Shown: positions 7,748 to 15,334 of the stretch, piece after piece
Numbering within the stretch: the first letter of the stretch is position 1
How the letters are laid out: each line of letters opens with the position of its first letter
DNA from: Caldithrix sp.
GTDB lineage: Bacteria > KSB1 > UBA2214 > DYKH01
Assembly: GCA_020722685.1 (NCBI GenBank)
Contig: DYKH01000001.1
Coordinates: 143,562 to 164,328, forward strand
DNA length: 20,767 bases
Direction: 5' to 3'
Position numbers and translations under genes: made by a program
The notes under the pieces: model-generated
What the model was told of the DNA's origin: nothing
The model's input: the letters and a program-made list of their open reading frames with translations, nothing else
The model's database searches: none

Positions 7748-8128
7748 ATGGATGCAAGCGAGACCAAAGCCCCAACGACGTACAGATATCATGACTCTTT
7801 TAGCGGCATTGTGACCGGGATTCTGTTTGTTGTCGCTGGCGCGCTGATCTTTGCCGATAAGGTAGGCATGTTAGAGGGTGGATGGTTTTGGTGGCTGGTT
7901 TTCGCCTATGGAATTATTTTGATCGGCGAAGCAGTGGCGCGGATGAGTATTCCAAAATACAACAAACCGGTAGGTGGAAAGTTGGTCTGGGGAGCCATTC
8001 TGGTCGCTTTTAGCGCCAGCCAGCTTTATGAATTAGAGAACTGGTGGCCGCTGATTCTCATTGCAGCCGGGGTGGCGATGATCGCCAATTCACTTTCGCA
8101 GCGAAGAAAAACTGCCGGCTCAGAGTAG
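7748..8128 (+). CDS. LiaI/LiaF-type (DUF5668) four-helix membrane protein
   Basis: The 126-residue protein has four predicted membrane helices at about 19-36, 46-66, 78-93 and 98-115. They are arranged as two copies of the helix-pair unit that forms the N-terminus of LiaF-like proteins; GILFVVAGALIFADKVGML and WWPLILIAAGVAMIAN are characteristic. There is no beta-repeat domain, so it resembles a membrane-only LiaI partner. GGAGG lies 5-6 bases before the ATG. It is divergent from the nitroreductase and followed by a strong terminator, so it is probably monocistronic. A second protein with this membrane unit, the LiaF-like gene at 1546-2004, lies 5.7 kb away. A direct functional link is only a guess. 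Confidence 0.88.
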   Translation: MDASETKAPTTYRYHDSFSGIVTGILFVVAGALIFADKVGMLEGGWFWWLVFAYGIILIGEAVARMSIPKYNKPVGGKLVWGAILVAFSASQLYELENWWPLILIAAGVAMIANSLSQRRKTAGSE

Positions 8129-8657
8129 TTGATGTCTGCCTTTTGTCGTTCATTTGGGTAGCGACGATTTCTTACGGTTTGCCCTTTTGGTCGAAAAGCT
8201 TGGGCCGCAAGACCAAAAGGGCTTTTTCTTGCCTGACTGACTTCAGTCACGCGCAGTTGTTTGGGCAGAGCGTTTCATGGCGAGGTAATTTGCCGCAACC
8301 AAAGCAATGGAGCGTGACGCTAAGAAACGCCAATATTGCATTGCGTCGGAAAAGTCTATCCGACTGTCTTGGTCAAGTCCGAATCATCAGGGACAAAATC
8401 ATCCTTACTTTGAGTTGCGGCATCGACGGGTCATGGAATTGGCGTACATTCGCGCCTATTCGCGGTTGAAAGAACCTTCCTGATCGTGTTGGTCTTGGCG
8501 GGATCACCCTAACAGACGCCTCATTCTGCATTCCCAATTCTATCTCTCTAGATTGAATCATCGAATGGACCTTGGTGTCGCCGGCTTTTACGCCGAAAAA
8601 AAGTTTGGAATTTTTTCATTTTATTATAAATTGAAACCGGATGAATCCGGAGTGATG
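8129..8657. other. Intergenic region ahead of the PTS IIA gene
   Basis: About 530 bases. A strong terminator lies at 8181-8228. From 8230 to 8600 I see no reading frame with a ribosome binding site or a recognisable protein. Just before the PTS IIA gene there is an AT-rich stretch (8608-8635, containing TTGGAA and TATAAA) that probably holds its promoter, although the two boxes are only 14 bases apart. Confidence 0.4.
8181..8228 (+). terminator. Rho-independent terminator after the DUF5668 gene
   Basis: A perfect 12-bp stem (GCCCTTTTGGTC at 8181-8192, GACCAAAAGGGC at 8211-8222) encloses an 18-base loop and is followed by TTTTTCTT. It lies about 50 bases after the stop of the membrane protein gene. 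Confidence 0.88.
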
Positions 8658-9128
8658 ATGAAGCTCAACGACCTGCTTTCCGAACAAGTAATACGCATCC
8701 CGCTCAATGGCACTGAGAAGACGCAGATCATTGAAGAGATGGTTGATATACTGCACAGGGCCAAGAAACTCAGGGATCGCGATGCTGTGTTGCAGGCGGT
8801 GCTGGAACGAGAGCACATAATGAGTACAGGAATTGGCGGCGGCGTTGCGATTCCCCATGCGAAAACCGAAGCAGTGGATGACCTCGTCGCTAGTTTTGGC
8901 ATTACCAAGCAGGGCGTCGATTTCCAATCCATCGATGAAAAGCCCGTGCGCATGGTTTTTCTGCTAATCGCTCCCGCCGATCAAACCGGGCCGCATCTAA
9001 AAGCGCTGAGCCGCATATCGAGATTGATGCACTGGGACGAATTTCGCGCTAAATTGATTGCAGCTCGGGATAGCAAAGAAGTGATTGAGGCATTTGCACA
9101 AGAAGAACAAAAATACCTAACCATCTAA
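8658..9128 (+). CDS. PTS EIIA type-2 domain protein (PtsN-like)
   Basis: A cytosolic phosphotransferase-system IIA domain of the fructose/mannitol/nitrogen class. The active histidine is H67 in GGGVAIPHAKTEAV (61-74). The domain covers nearly the whole 156 residues (STGIGGGVAIPH, then FLLIAPADQTGPHLKALSRIS at about 101-121). Standing alone, without EIIB or EIIC genes nearby, it fits a regulatory PtsN-type role better than sugar uptake. Of the tandem ATGs at 8655 and 8658, the second is chosen because GGAG then lies five bases upstream and the product begins MKLNDLL, as in homologues. A good terminator follows. No ptsO (NPr) or rpoN gene lies in this window to support the nitrogen-PTS link. 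Confidence 0.92.
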   Translation: MKLNDLLSEQVIRIPLNGTEKTQIIEEMVDILHRAKKLRDRDAVLQAVLEREHIMSTGIGGGVAIPHAKTEAVDDLVASFGITKQGVDFQSIDEKPVRMVFLLIAPADQTGPHLKALSRISRLMHWDEFRAKLIAARDSKEVIEAFAQEEQKYLTI

Positions 9129-9172
9129 GCCACTTTGATGTATGGCCTCCAGCGAGCCGTCGACACATGCGC

Positions 9173-9201
9173 GGGTCTCGATGTTCTTGAGACCCTTTAT
9201 T
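9173..9201 (+). terminator. Rho-independent terminator after the PTS IIA gene
   Basis: A 7-bp stem (GGGTCTC at 9173-9179, GAGACCC at 9189-9195) with a 9-base loop is followed by TTTATTGTTT. It lies 45 bases after the PTS IIA stop codon and ahead of the DUF2007 gene. Confidence 0.75.
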
Positions 9202-9250
9202 GTTTATAATCCAGTCGTTGCTGGGCGAAACAGAAGAAGCGAGGTATGTC

Positions 9251-9586
9251 ATGCCATATTGCCCTAATTGTCAAGCGGAATATATTGAGGGCATCCTCGA
9301 ATGCCCGGATTGTCGGGTCGCACTGGTGGAGCAATTGCCTGTTGCGCAGCACAAGGAGGTCGACTTGGTCGGCTTGCATCCCTTGCCGGGCATCGTCTAC
9401 GCCGATATGGTGAAAGAGGCTCTGGAGAATGCCGGGATTGCTTGCGTCGTCAAATCCGACACCATGACTGCCGCGGGATTTGTCAGAGGCGCGAATTCTG
9501 CGGGCGAGGAATGTCAGATCTATGTGGACAAGAAGGACAAGCGGCGCGCCGAGAGCATTTTGCATGCTATGCTTGATCATATTTGA
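9251..9586 (+). CDS. Zinc-ribbon DUF2007 domain protein
   Basis: The 111-residue protein starts with a small zinc ribbon (CPNC at 4-7 and CPDC at 18-21) joined to a DUF2007 domain (about 37-108). In that domain LVGLHPLPGIVYADMVKEALENAGI is the family's first strand and helix, and CQIYVDKKDKRRAESIL its last. DUF2007 proteins are described as putative signal-transducing, ferredoxin-fold proteins resembling PII; no function is established. The ATG at 9251 is chosen because GAGGT lies about 7 bases upstream and translation begins directly at the ribbon. It stands between a terminator and a 200-base gap, so it is likely monocistronic. Confidence 0.88.
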   Translation: MPYCPNCQAEYIEGILECPDCRVALVEQLPVAQHKEVDLVGLHPLPGIVYADMVKEALENAGIACVVKSDTMTAAGFVRGANSAGEECQIYVDKKDKRRAESILHAMLDHI

Positions 9587-9790
9587 TAATGAGCCGCATC
9601 TTCTGTAATGAGTCACATTTTTACTCCAGTGAAACCATCACGCCTTTGAAGGTTTTCTCGACCGCCAATTTGCATCAATGGCCGCGAATCTTGTGTTGGC
9701 GCCTGTTCGCATCGATTGGCGGTTGTTTTAGGTGTGGCAAATTGCTGTGCCCGACTCTACTACCAAACTTTTGCGACAAATAAACAACCG

Positions 9791-11056
9791 ATGAAATACA
9801 AATCCATAACCGGCACCCGCGACGTACTGCCGGAAGAGCAGCCTTACTGGCGGCTAGTTGAGAAAAAAATAGCCGAAATAACCGAGCTGTACGGCTACCA
9901 GCGTGTGGATCCACCCATCTTTGAGGACACCCGGCTATTCATCCGCGGCGTCGGCGAAACGACCGACATTGTCGAAAAGGAAATGTACACCTTCTTAGAC
10001 AAGGGCGAGAATTCGTTGACCCTGCGTCCGGAGTTTACGGCCGGTGTCCTGCGGCTTTATTTGCAGAACGGCATGCACATGCTCCCCAAGCCTGTCAAGT
10101 TGTTCTCAGTGGGTCCCATTTTTCGCTTTGAGCGGCCGCAAGCCGGTCGGTACCGCCAACACACCCAATTCAACGTGGAGGCGCTGGGAGAGCAGGATCC
10201 CGCTATCGACCTTGAAGTGATGTCCATTGCCTGGCAGCTTTATGCGGAGTTGGGCTTTAGAGGTTTGGCCTTCCAGTTGAACAGCACGGGATGTCCGAAT
10301 TGTCGTCCCAGCTACATCGTAAAGCTCAAGGAGTACTATCGTGGGCGTTGGGCGGAAATATGCGAGGATTGCCGGCGACGATTGGACCGGAATGCCCTGC
10401 GGCTTCTGGACTGCAAAGTGGCCAGTTGTCAGCCTATCATTGCGGAGGCGCCGGTCATCACAGAACACCTCTGCAGTGAATGTAGTGAACACTTTGCCAA
10501 GCTTAAAAGCTATCTCGATTTGTTGGGGCGAGCGTACACCATTAATCACAAGCTCGTACGTGGTTTGGATTATTATACCAAGACGGTATTCGAAGTTTGG
10601 GCGCAAGGGATCGGCGCGCAAAACGCCATGTGCGGCGGCGGCCGTTATGACGGTTTGATAGAGCAATTGGGTGGCGAGCCTACACCCGGAATCGGTTTTG
10701 GCTCGGGAATCGAGCGAATCATCATGAGCATGAAGGAACAGGGTCTGCAACCGGAACCAAGCAAGCCTCCTTCCGTTTTTATTGTGCACTCCGGGCCGCT
10801 TGTTTTGCAGATGGCTATTGACCTGACGTACAAACTGCGGGAACAAAAACTTTCCACCATCATGGCTTTTGGCGATAGAAGCCTTAAATCGCAGATGAGA
10901 GAGGCAAACAGGCAAGGAGCGCGTTTTGTCCTTATCCTTGGCGAGAGAGAAGCGAAGGCAGGAGTTGTAGCGGTGAAAGACCTACGGAGCGGCGAACAAG
11001 TGGATGTCCCCAAAGAAAAAGTCTCGTCGTTTCTGTTAGAAAAGATCCCCTTGTAA
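9791..11056 (+). CDS. hisS: Histidine-tRNA ligase (histidyl-tRNA synthetase)
   Basis: Charges tRNA-His with histidine in the cytosol. The 421-residue class II synthetase shows all hallmarks: GTRDVLP (8-14), RPEFTAG in motif 1/2 (79-85), FRFERPQAGRYRQHTQF (111-127), the histidine-specific LVRGLDYYTKTVFEVW (255-270), CGGGRYDGLIEQLGG (281-295) and motif 3 GIGFGSGIERI (300-310). A C-terminal anticodon-binding domain runs from about 325. Paired cysteines (168/171, 191/194, 228/231) lie in the insertion domain, as in many bacterial HisRS. The ATG at 9791 is chosen because homologues begin MKYK.I.GT; no good ribosome binding site precedes it. It heads an operon: the next gene starts 8 bases after its stop. 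Confidence 0.97.
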   Translation: MKYKSITGTRDVLPEEQPYWRLVEKKIAEITELYGYQRVDPPIFEDTRLFIRGVGETTDIVEKEMYTFLDKGENSLTLRPEFTAGVLRLYLQNGMHMLPKPVKLFSVGPIFRFERPQAGRYRQHTQFNVEALGEQDPAIDLEVMSIAWQLYAELGFRGLAFQLNSTGCPNCRPSYIVKLKEYYRGRWAEICEDCRRRLDRNALRLLDCKVASCQPIIAEAPVITEHLCSECSEHFAKLKSYLDLLGRAYTINHKLVRGLDYYTKTVFEVWAQGIGAQNAMCGGGRYDGLIEQLGGEPTPGIGFGSGIERIIMSMKEQGLQPEPSKPPSVFIVHSGPLVLQMAIDLTYKLREQKLSTIMAFGDRSLKSQMREANRQGARFVLILGEREAKAGVVAVKDLRSGEQVDVPKEKVSSFLLEKIPL

Positions 11057-11064
11057 TTCGGACA

Positions 11065-11883
11065 ATGGCCACGAAACAACCCAAATCCGATTGGCTCCCC
11101 CTATCCCCGAACCACGCCAAATACCTTCGTTCCTTGCTGCACAAAAAGTATCGGGACAGCGAGCAGAAATACCTGGTGGAAGGTGTACGACTTTGCCGTG
11201 AGGCTTTGGCGGCTGCAAACCTGGTTCGTGAATTTATTATCTCCAGGGACAAGCTTAATCAGGAACTTCCAAGCCGCTTGTCGGAAAAGGCGCAGAGTCT
11301 GGGAATTCCGATATTCGTCGCCGAAGAAAGAGAATTCTTGTCCATCGCCGATACCGAGTCCCCGCAAGGAGTGGCTTGCGTCATGCAAAAGTTCCCTGTG
11401 CCGGCTCAAGACAAGTTTACCAAAGAACGTTATTTGCTGGTGGGGCTGCAAGCCATTCGTGATCCGGGCAATCTCGGGACGATCGTTCGTACTGCGGACT
11501 GGTTTGGGATCGATGGCCTGCTGCTGAGCAGCGATACGGTCGATTTGTACAATCCCAAAGTGGTTCGCGCCAGCATGGGTTCCATTTTTCGCCTGCGATT
11601 CCGTGAAAAAGTCGACTTTGCCAAAGTGCTGCCGGAGCTCAGAAATGCAGGTTTCATCATTATAGCAACCGTAGGCGATGGCGGCGTGCCGCTCAAAAAT
11701 CTCAAACGCAAAGGCCGGCAACTGCTGCTCATCGGTAACGAAGCCAACGGCTTGGATTCGGCATCGGTCGAATTGGCAGACATGAAAGTCACTATTCCGA
11801 GAATCGGGGCGGGGGAATCTCTTAATGCTGCGATAGCCGCCGGTATTATTTTTTATCATTTGAGCCAAGAACCAATCAGTTGA
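11065..11883 (+). CDS. TrmH/SpoU-family RNA 2'-O-ribose methyltransferase
   Basis: Methylates a ribose 2'-OH in rRNA or tRNA using S-adenosylmethionine; the target base cannot be assigned. The 272-residue protein has an N-terminal L30e-like RNA-binding domain (about 15-110, with KYLVEGVRLCREAL). The knotted SPOUT domain then shows the three family motifs: DPGNLGTIVRTADWFG (133-148), NPKVVRASMGSIFR (163-176) and IPRIGAGESLNAAIAAGI (244-261). LLIGNEANGLD precedes motif 3. It starts 8 bases after hisS and ends 12 bases before the CPBP protease gene, so all are likely one transcript. The N-terminal domain resembles RlmB/TsnR-type enzymes. Confidence 0.94.
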   Translation: MATKQPKSDWLPLSPNHAKYLRSLLHKKYRDSEQKYLVEGVRLCREALAAANLVREFIISRDKLNQELPSRLSEKAQSLGIPIFVAEEREFLSIADTESPQGVACVMQKFPVPAQDKFTKERYLLVGLQAIRDPGNLGTIVRTADWFGIDGLLLSSDTVDLYNPKVVRASMGSIFRLRFREKVDFAKVLPELRNAGFIIIATVGDGGVPLKNLKRKGRQLLLIGNEANGLDSASVELADMKVTIPRIGAGESLNAAIAAGIIFYHLSQEPIS

Positions 11884-11895
11884 GTTAGCAATAGC

Positions 11896-12732
11896 ATGAC
11901 AGATCATCGTGACTTGGATCCGACTCTACTAACACCCAGACAAGTATTCGCGATCCTTATCTTCACGCTTTTTTTGATGATGTTCATCGGCACGGCAGTG
12001 GTACTGCTGGGCGGCAGATCGTTGGCCTTGCTCAGCGAGTCCTTTATCATCGTGCCGTCACTTGTTTTCGTTTGGCGCTTCAAGATTCCTTTTTTTCGAG
12101 TCTTTCGCCTGAACCGCATTAACGGCCCAATTTTTGGGTATACAATCATCATCAGCCTATCGATCTTTGTGTTGAGCGACGGCCTGGATCGCTTTGTCGG
12201 CAGCTTGTTTCCTATGCCGGACGAATGGCTGGATGCGATGAAAGAACTGGTGCGCATGGACACCCCCGGGCAAGCGCTGCTGCTTTTTGTTTCGGCTGTG
12301 ATGATTGCCGGCTTTGCCGAAGAAATGCTCTTTCGCGGCATGCTGCAAAGGACGCTGGAGTTTTACCGCGAGCCGGCCATTGCCATCGTGCTTTCCTCGG
12401 TGTTTTTTGCCATCGCCCATTTCAATCCGTGGACAGCCTTGCAGATTACCTTTCTCGGTCTGGCGCTCGGCTATCTGACATGGAAAAGTGACAGCATCTT
12501 GCCCGGTGTCTTTTTGCATGCCACGAATAATTTGCTGTCGATTGTTTTGATGAACACTTCGGAAAACCATTTGGCATGGTATGGAACTGAGAAACAGGTC
12601 AACATAGTCTGGCTTTTCTTGGCCCTGGCAGTGATCGTGCCTGTGTTTATTCTGTTCAATCGGGCTTGCGAAGAAAAGATGGCAGAAGAGAGAAGAAAGG
12701 AGGCAATACTAAGTGAACATCCCGAAGAGTAA
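11896..12732 (+). CDS. CPBP family intramembrane glutamic protease
   Basis: A membrane-embedded protease of the CAAX-protease and bacteriocin-processing (Abi) family. The 278-residue protein has about seven to eight hydrophobic helices. The catalytic EExxxR is at 142-147 (AEEMLFRG), the second-motif histidine at 175 (FAIAHFNP), and the third motif at 208-212 (HATNN). The active site is therefore complete. The C-terminus is a charged cytosolic tail (CEEKMAEERRKEAILSEHPEE). The substrate is unknown. The gene overlaps the start of the SpoIID/LytB gene by 20 bases, which indicates translational coupling and a shared transcript with hisS and the methyltransferase. Confidence 0.92.
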   Translation: MTDHRDLDPTLLTPRQVFAILIFTLFLMMFIGTAVVLLGGRSLALLSESFIIVPSLVFVWRFKIPFFRVFRLNRINGPIFGYTIIISLSIFVLSDGLDRFVGSLFPMPDEWLDAMKELVRMDTPGQALLLFVSAVMIAGFAEEMLFRGMLQRTLEFYREPAIAIVLSSVFFAIAHFNPWTALQITFLGLALGYLTWKSDSILPGVFLHATNNLLSIVLMNTSENHLAWYGTEKQVNIVWLFLALAVIVPVFILFNRACEEKMAEERRKEAILSEHPEE

Positions 12733-14257
12733 AGCGATGCCGCAGGTGCGGATTGGAATGATTCAGTCCACAAATAAGGTGCAGTTTAGCTGCGAGGGCT
12801 CGTTTCAGGCAATGGATTTGACGGGCAAGATACTGGTTCACGGGAAAGGGAATCAGGAATACACCGTCCGAATCAAAGAGACCTTCCCGGCAAAAATGAA
12901 GTACCGGGTCCGGTTGGCAATTGCCGAGACCAAGGAAGAGGCGAGGCACATTCAAGCGCGGCTTATGGAGCGTGGCTACGCCACGGAACTCAAGCACACC
13001 GGCTTGGTCATTGATTTACGGGACCGAACCCTTGACAATCGCGATTATTGGATTGTCACTGACCCATTTGCCGATCGGGCGGCTGCCGACGAGTTCGCCC
13101 GCAGGTATGAGCCGGTCGGCGAGGCTGTGGTCGTTAAAGACGTTTTGCAGAAACCTTCCGGGACACTTTTGTTGGACTCTCAAGAATTCTCTCAGGGCGT
13201 CCGAATCGTACCCAATTCGGCTGCCAATCGGATTAGCTTGGCCAATGTCACGGTGGGAATCGAGTTTCATTGGCAGCATCAACGTACTCAGGTGTTGCCC
13301 GGTATTTTAGAAGTAGGAATCAATAATGCGGGAGAGTTGGTAGCCATCAATGAGCTGGACATTGAAGACTATCTGGTCAGTGTGAACTCGTCGGAAATGA
13401 CGGCAGAAAATCCGCCCGAGCTGCTGAAAGCACAGACCATCGCGGCACGCAGTACCATCCTCGCCACCATGGGTAAGCATCATTACGATGAGAGCTTCCA
13501 CCTCTGCGCCGACGATCATTGCCAGTGCTATCATGGAATGGCCAATATCGCCGAGGCTTCCGTGCGTGCAGCTCGGGATACAAAGGGCGAGAACTTGATG
13601 TACGGAGAACGCGTGTGCGACGCCCGCTATGCCAAAATCTGCGGCGGCGTCATGGAAGATTACGGCAAGGTTTGGGACAATCGACAGGTGCCGTACTTGG
13701 TTGCCGGCGTTGACGGCCCCGAACGGATCGAATTTCCCCTCGATAATGAGGAAAAGGTGCGTGCATATATTGACAGCAACCCGGACGTTTATTGCAACAC
13801 CCACCGGTACAAAATATCGTCAGCCTTACCGTATGACTCGGTCAAGCTGTTTCGCTGGCGGGTGAGCTATAGCCGGGAAGAACTGCAGGAGATCATCCAC
13901 AGTAAAATCGGCGGAGCCATAGGGCAACTGATCGATCTCGTTCCGGGCGAGCGGGGAACCTCCGGTCGCCTCATTTATTTGGACATTGTCGGCAGCGAAA
14001 AAACGGTGCGAGTCGGCAAGGAGCTGCAAATTCGCCGCGCCTTGTCCAAAAGCCATTTGTACAGCGCTTGTTTCTATGTGGAGAGGGATCTTGATGACTC
14101 TGGCAAGATCACTCATTTTCATCTGATAGGCGCCGGCTGGGGCCACGGTGTCGGCTTGTGTCAGGTGGGTGCGACCGTCATGGCGCAAAAGGGATTCGAT
14201 TATCGAGCCATTTTGGCTCATTATTACAGAAACTCCACTCTGCAAAAGCTTTATTGA
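12713..14257 (+). CDS. SpoIID/LytB domain protein (peptidoglycan-acting)
   Basis: SpoIID proteins are lytic transglycosylases that cut denuded glycan strands; LytB relatives enhance amidases. In the 514-residue protein the core lies at about 195-510. It contains the putative catalytic glutamate E228 (SSEMTAENPPELLKAQTIAARS), the HLCADDHCQCYHG segment (263-275) with cysteines 265, 270 and 272 in the region where some SpoIID proteins bind zinc, and the C-terminal GAGWGHGVGLCQVGATVMA (473-491). Residues about 62-132 (YRVRLAIAETKEEARHIQARL and a second similar unit) look like a SPOR-type glycan-binding fold; this is inference. There is no signal peptide, which is odd for a wall enzyme. The GTG at 12713 is supported by GGAGG 9 bases upstream; the ATG at 12737 has none. 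Confidence 0.9.
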   Translation: MNIPKSKAMPQVRIGMIQSTNKVQFSCEGSFQAMDLTGKILVHGKGNQEYTVRIKETFPAKMKYRVRLAIAETKEEARHIQARLMERGYATELKHTGLVIDLRDRTLDNRDYWIVTDPFADRAAADEFARRYEPVGEAVVVKDVLQKPSGTLLLDSQEFSQGVRIVPNSAANRISLANVTVGIEFHWQHQRTQVLPGILEVGINNAGELVAINELDIEDYLVSVNSSEMTAENPPELLKAQTIAARSTILATMGKHHYDESFHLCADDHCQCYHGMANIAEASVRAARDTKGENLMYGERVCDARYAKICGGVMEDYGKVWDNRQVPYLVAGVDGPERIEFPLDNEEKVRAYIDSNPDVYCNTHRYKISSALPYDSVKLFRWRVSYSREELQEIIHSKIGGAIGQLIDLVPGERGTSGRLIYLDIVGSEKTVRVGKELQIRRALSKSHLYSACFYVERDLDDSGKITHFHLIGAGWGHGVGLCQVGATVMAQKGFDYRAILAHYYRNSTLQKLY

Positions 14258-14279
14258 AGCTTATCTGAAAGCATGTCCG

Positions 14280-14304
14280 TAGGACAAGGTGGCATCTTGT
14301 CCTA
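14280..14304 (+). terminator. Inverted repeat, possible terminator after the SpoIID/LytB gene
   Basis: A perfect 9-bp stem (TAGGACAAG at 14280-14288, CTTGTCCTA at 14296-14304) has a 7-base loop. It lies 23 bases after the stop codon. The following bases (TAAATCTTCTCC) are only weakly T-rich, so termination may be partial or factor-assisted. Confidence 0.5.
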
Positions 14305-14431
14305 TAAATCTTCTCCGAAAAGCAGCAAATTCGACAAAAATTGCTTCCGCAAACGCTTCGCCTTGTGACTATGTTGCTTGTGAGATTGGGAAAAGACAAC
14401 ATGGAACGACAACTTTGCACTACGGGAGAGT

Positions 14432-14791
14432 ATGAAAATCGTTATTCTGAATGAGGAGCTGCGCTCGGAGATGCAAATGTACCTTGCTCTCAGCCATCGT
14501 CATGATGTGCAGATCGCTCAGGACGTTGTGGATTTGATGCAATTGCTGGAACAGGAGGCGGCGGATTTAACGTTTGTGGATCTGGGTTCTTCTCCAGAAA
14601 GTGATGAGGGCAGCGCGGAAGGGTTTGCATTGGCTAACAAAATCCTGCAACAACATCCGCGAATAAAAGTAGTAGGGATTTGCGATCGTGATGATCAAAA
14701 GTTACAGCAGCGGGCGGCTAACCATGGCATTTCGGAGGTGATCACCCGGCCCATCAAAAATCGTGACCTGTTGGGCATCGTCGAAGGTTAG
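14432..14791 (+). CDS. Stand-alone response-regulator receiver domain, atypical
   Basis: The 119-residue protein has the receiver fold pattern. Strand 1 is MKIVILNEEL, the phospho-acceptor candidate is D50 in LTFVDLG, strand 4 is IKVVGICD and the last strand-loop is SEVITRPIK. There is no output domain. Several conserved positions differ: the usual DD pair after strand 1 is NE (7-8), the switch Thr/Ser after strand 4 is C84, and the invariant Lys is R106. It may therefore bind partners without normal phosphorylation. GGGAG lies three bases before the ATG. No histidine kinase is adjacent. A 175-base gap with a hairpin separates it from the SpoIID/LytB gene. Confidence 0.8.
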   Translation: MKIVILNEELRSEMQMYLALSHRHDVQIAQDVVDLMQLLEQEAADLTFVDLGSSPESDEGSAEGFALANKILQQHPRIKVVGICDRDDQKLQQRAANHGISEVITRPIKNRDLLGIVEG

Positions 14792-15334
14792 TCTCGGCAA
14801 GAAAATGTCAATGCCTGGTGTACTGTAACGGCGGGCGACAGAAGAGCCGGCAGGAATCGTCCTGCCGGCTCTTCTGCTTCCTGGGTGACCCAAAGACTAC
14901 CGGAAAGTGTCACCGATCACCGGGGCAAGCCCTCTGCAAAGAGAGCAAGATTTGTGGAAACCGTTGAAAGGACCACCGGATTTGCCGCACCGGTTGCTGG
15001 CCCACACCCATTCACCTCGTTCAAACGAGGTGTTGATGAGTGCCGTGCACACTGTAGGCTGATACGCCTATGCCGCCTTCTCGTTAACACCCAACTTTAG
15101 TTGGATGATTGCAGAGTACCCAGAGTGTTAAAGCTCGCCGGCTTTGCCTGAAAGACTCAATTTTGGGGTCGCTCACCCCGTGATGGGTTACCTGAAAGCT
15201 ATTTCCCAGAAATCTGGACTATCCCTAATCCTCATTCTGCGCCCCTTTGGCTTTCTAAGAAAGCTATTGCATTTCATCCCATTTTGCGTTAAGTTGCTGC
15301 AAAAGGTCAGCAATGGTCATGGCGGTTGTCTGAT
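14792..15334. other. Hairpin-rich intergenic region upstream of nadB
   Basis: About 540 bases without a supportable reading frame. Besides the 17-bp hairpin at 14839-14876 I can trace several stems: GGTGAC/GTCACC (14884-14889 with 14909-14914), CACCTCG-TTCAAA-CGAGGTG (about 15013-15032), TAGGC-TGATAC-GCCTA (about 15055-15070), CCAAC-TTTA-GTTGG (about 15090-15104) enclosed by TTAACAC/GTGTTAA (about 15084-15130), and TTGCTG/CAGCAA (15294-15313) just before nadB. This could be a leader RNA or an independent structured RNA. I do not recognise the family. Confidence 0.45.
14839..14876. terminator. Perfect 17-bp hairpin, probable terminator of the receiver gene
   Basis: CAGAAGAGCCGGCAGGA (14839-14855) pairs perfectly with 14860-14876 around the loop ATCG. 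It lies about 50 bases after the receiver gene. The downstream bases (CTTCCTGGG) contain no run of T, so it is either a strong-stem terminator with a poor tail or a repeat-type palindrome. Confidence 0.55.

Noticed and set aside
8044..8469. Plus-strand open frame of about 141 codons overlapping the end of the DUF5668 gene
   Set aside because: It runs through a perfect terminator, has no ribosome binding site and its translation has no recognisable features.
10106..10915. Minus-strand open frame (about 269 codons) inside hisS
   Set aside because: It is antisense to unmistakable histidyl-tRNA synthetase motifs and its translation resembles no protein. The same applies to the frame opposite the methyltransferase gene (11101-11907).
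14895..14985. Resemblance to a glycine riboswitch (CACCG...GGGGCAAGCCC...AAAGGACC)
   Set aside because: Some core strings look alike, but the CUCUCAGG-type core and a proper closing stem are missing, and the downstream gene is nadB rather than a glycine gene.
15013..15032. tRNA T-arm-like stem (CCTCG-TTCAAA-CGAGG)
   Set aside because: The loop is one base short, and there is no acceptor stem, anticodon arm or D-arm at the right distances.
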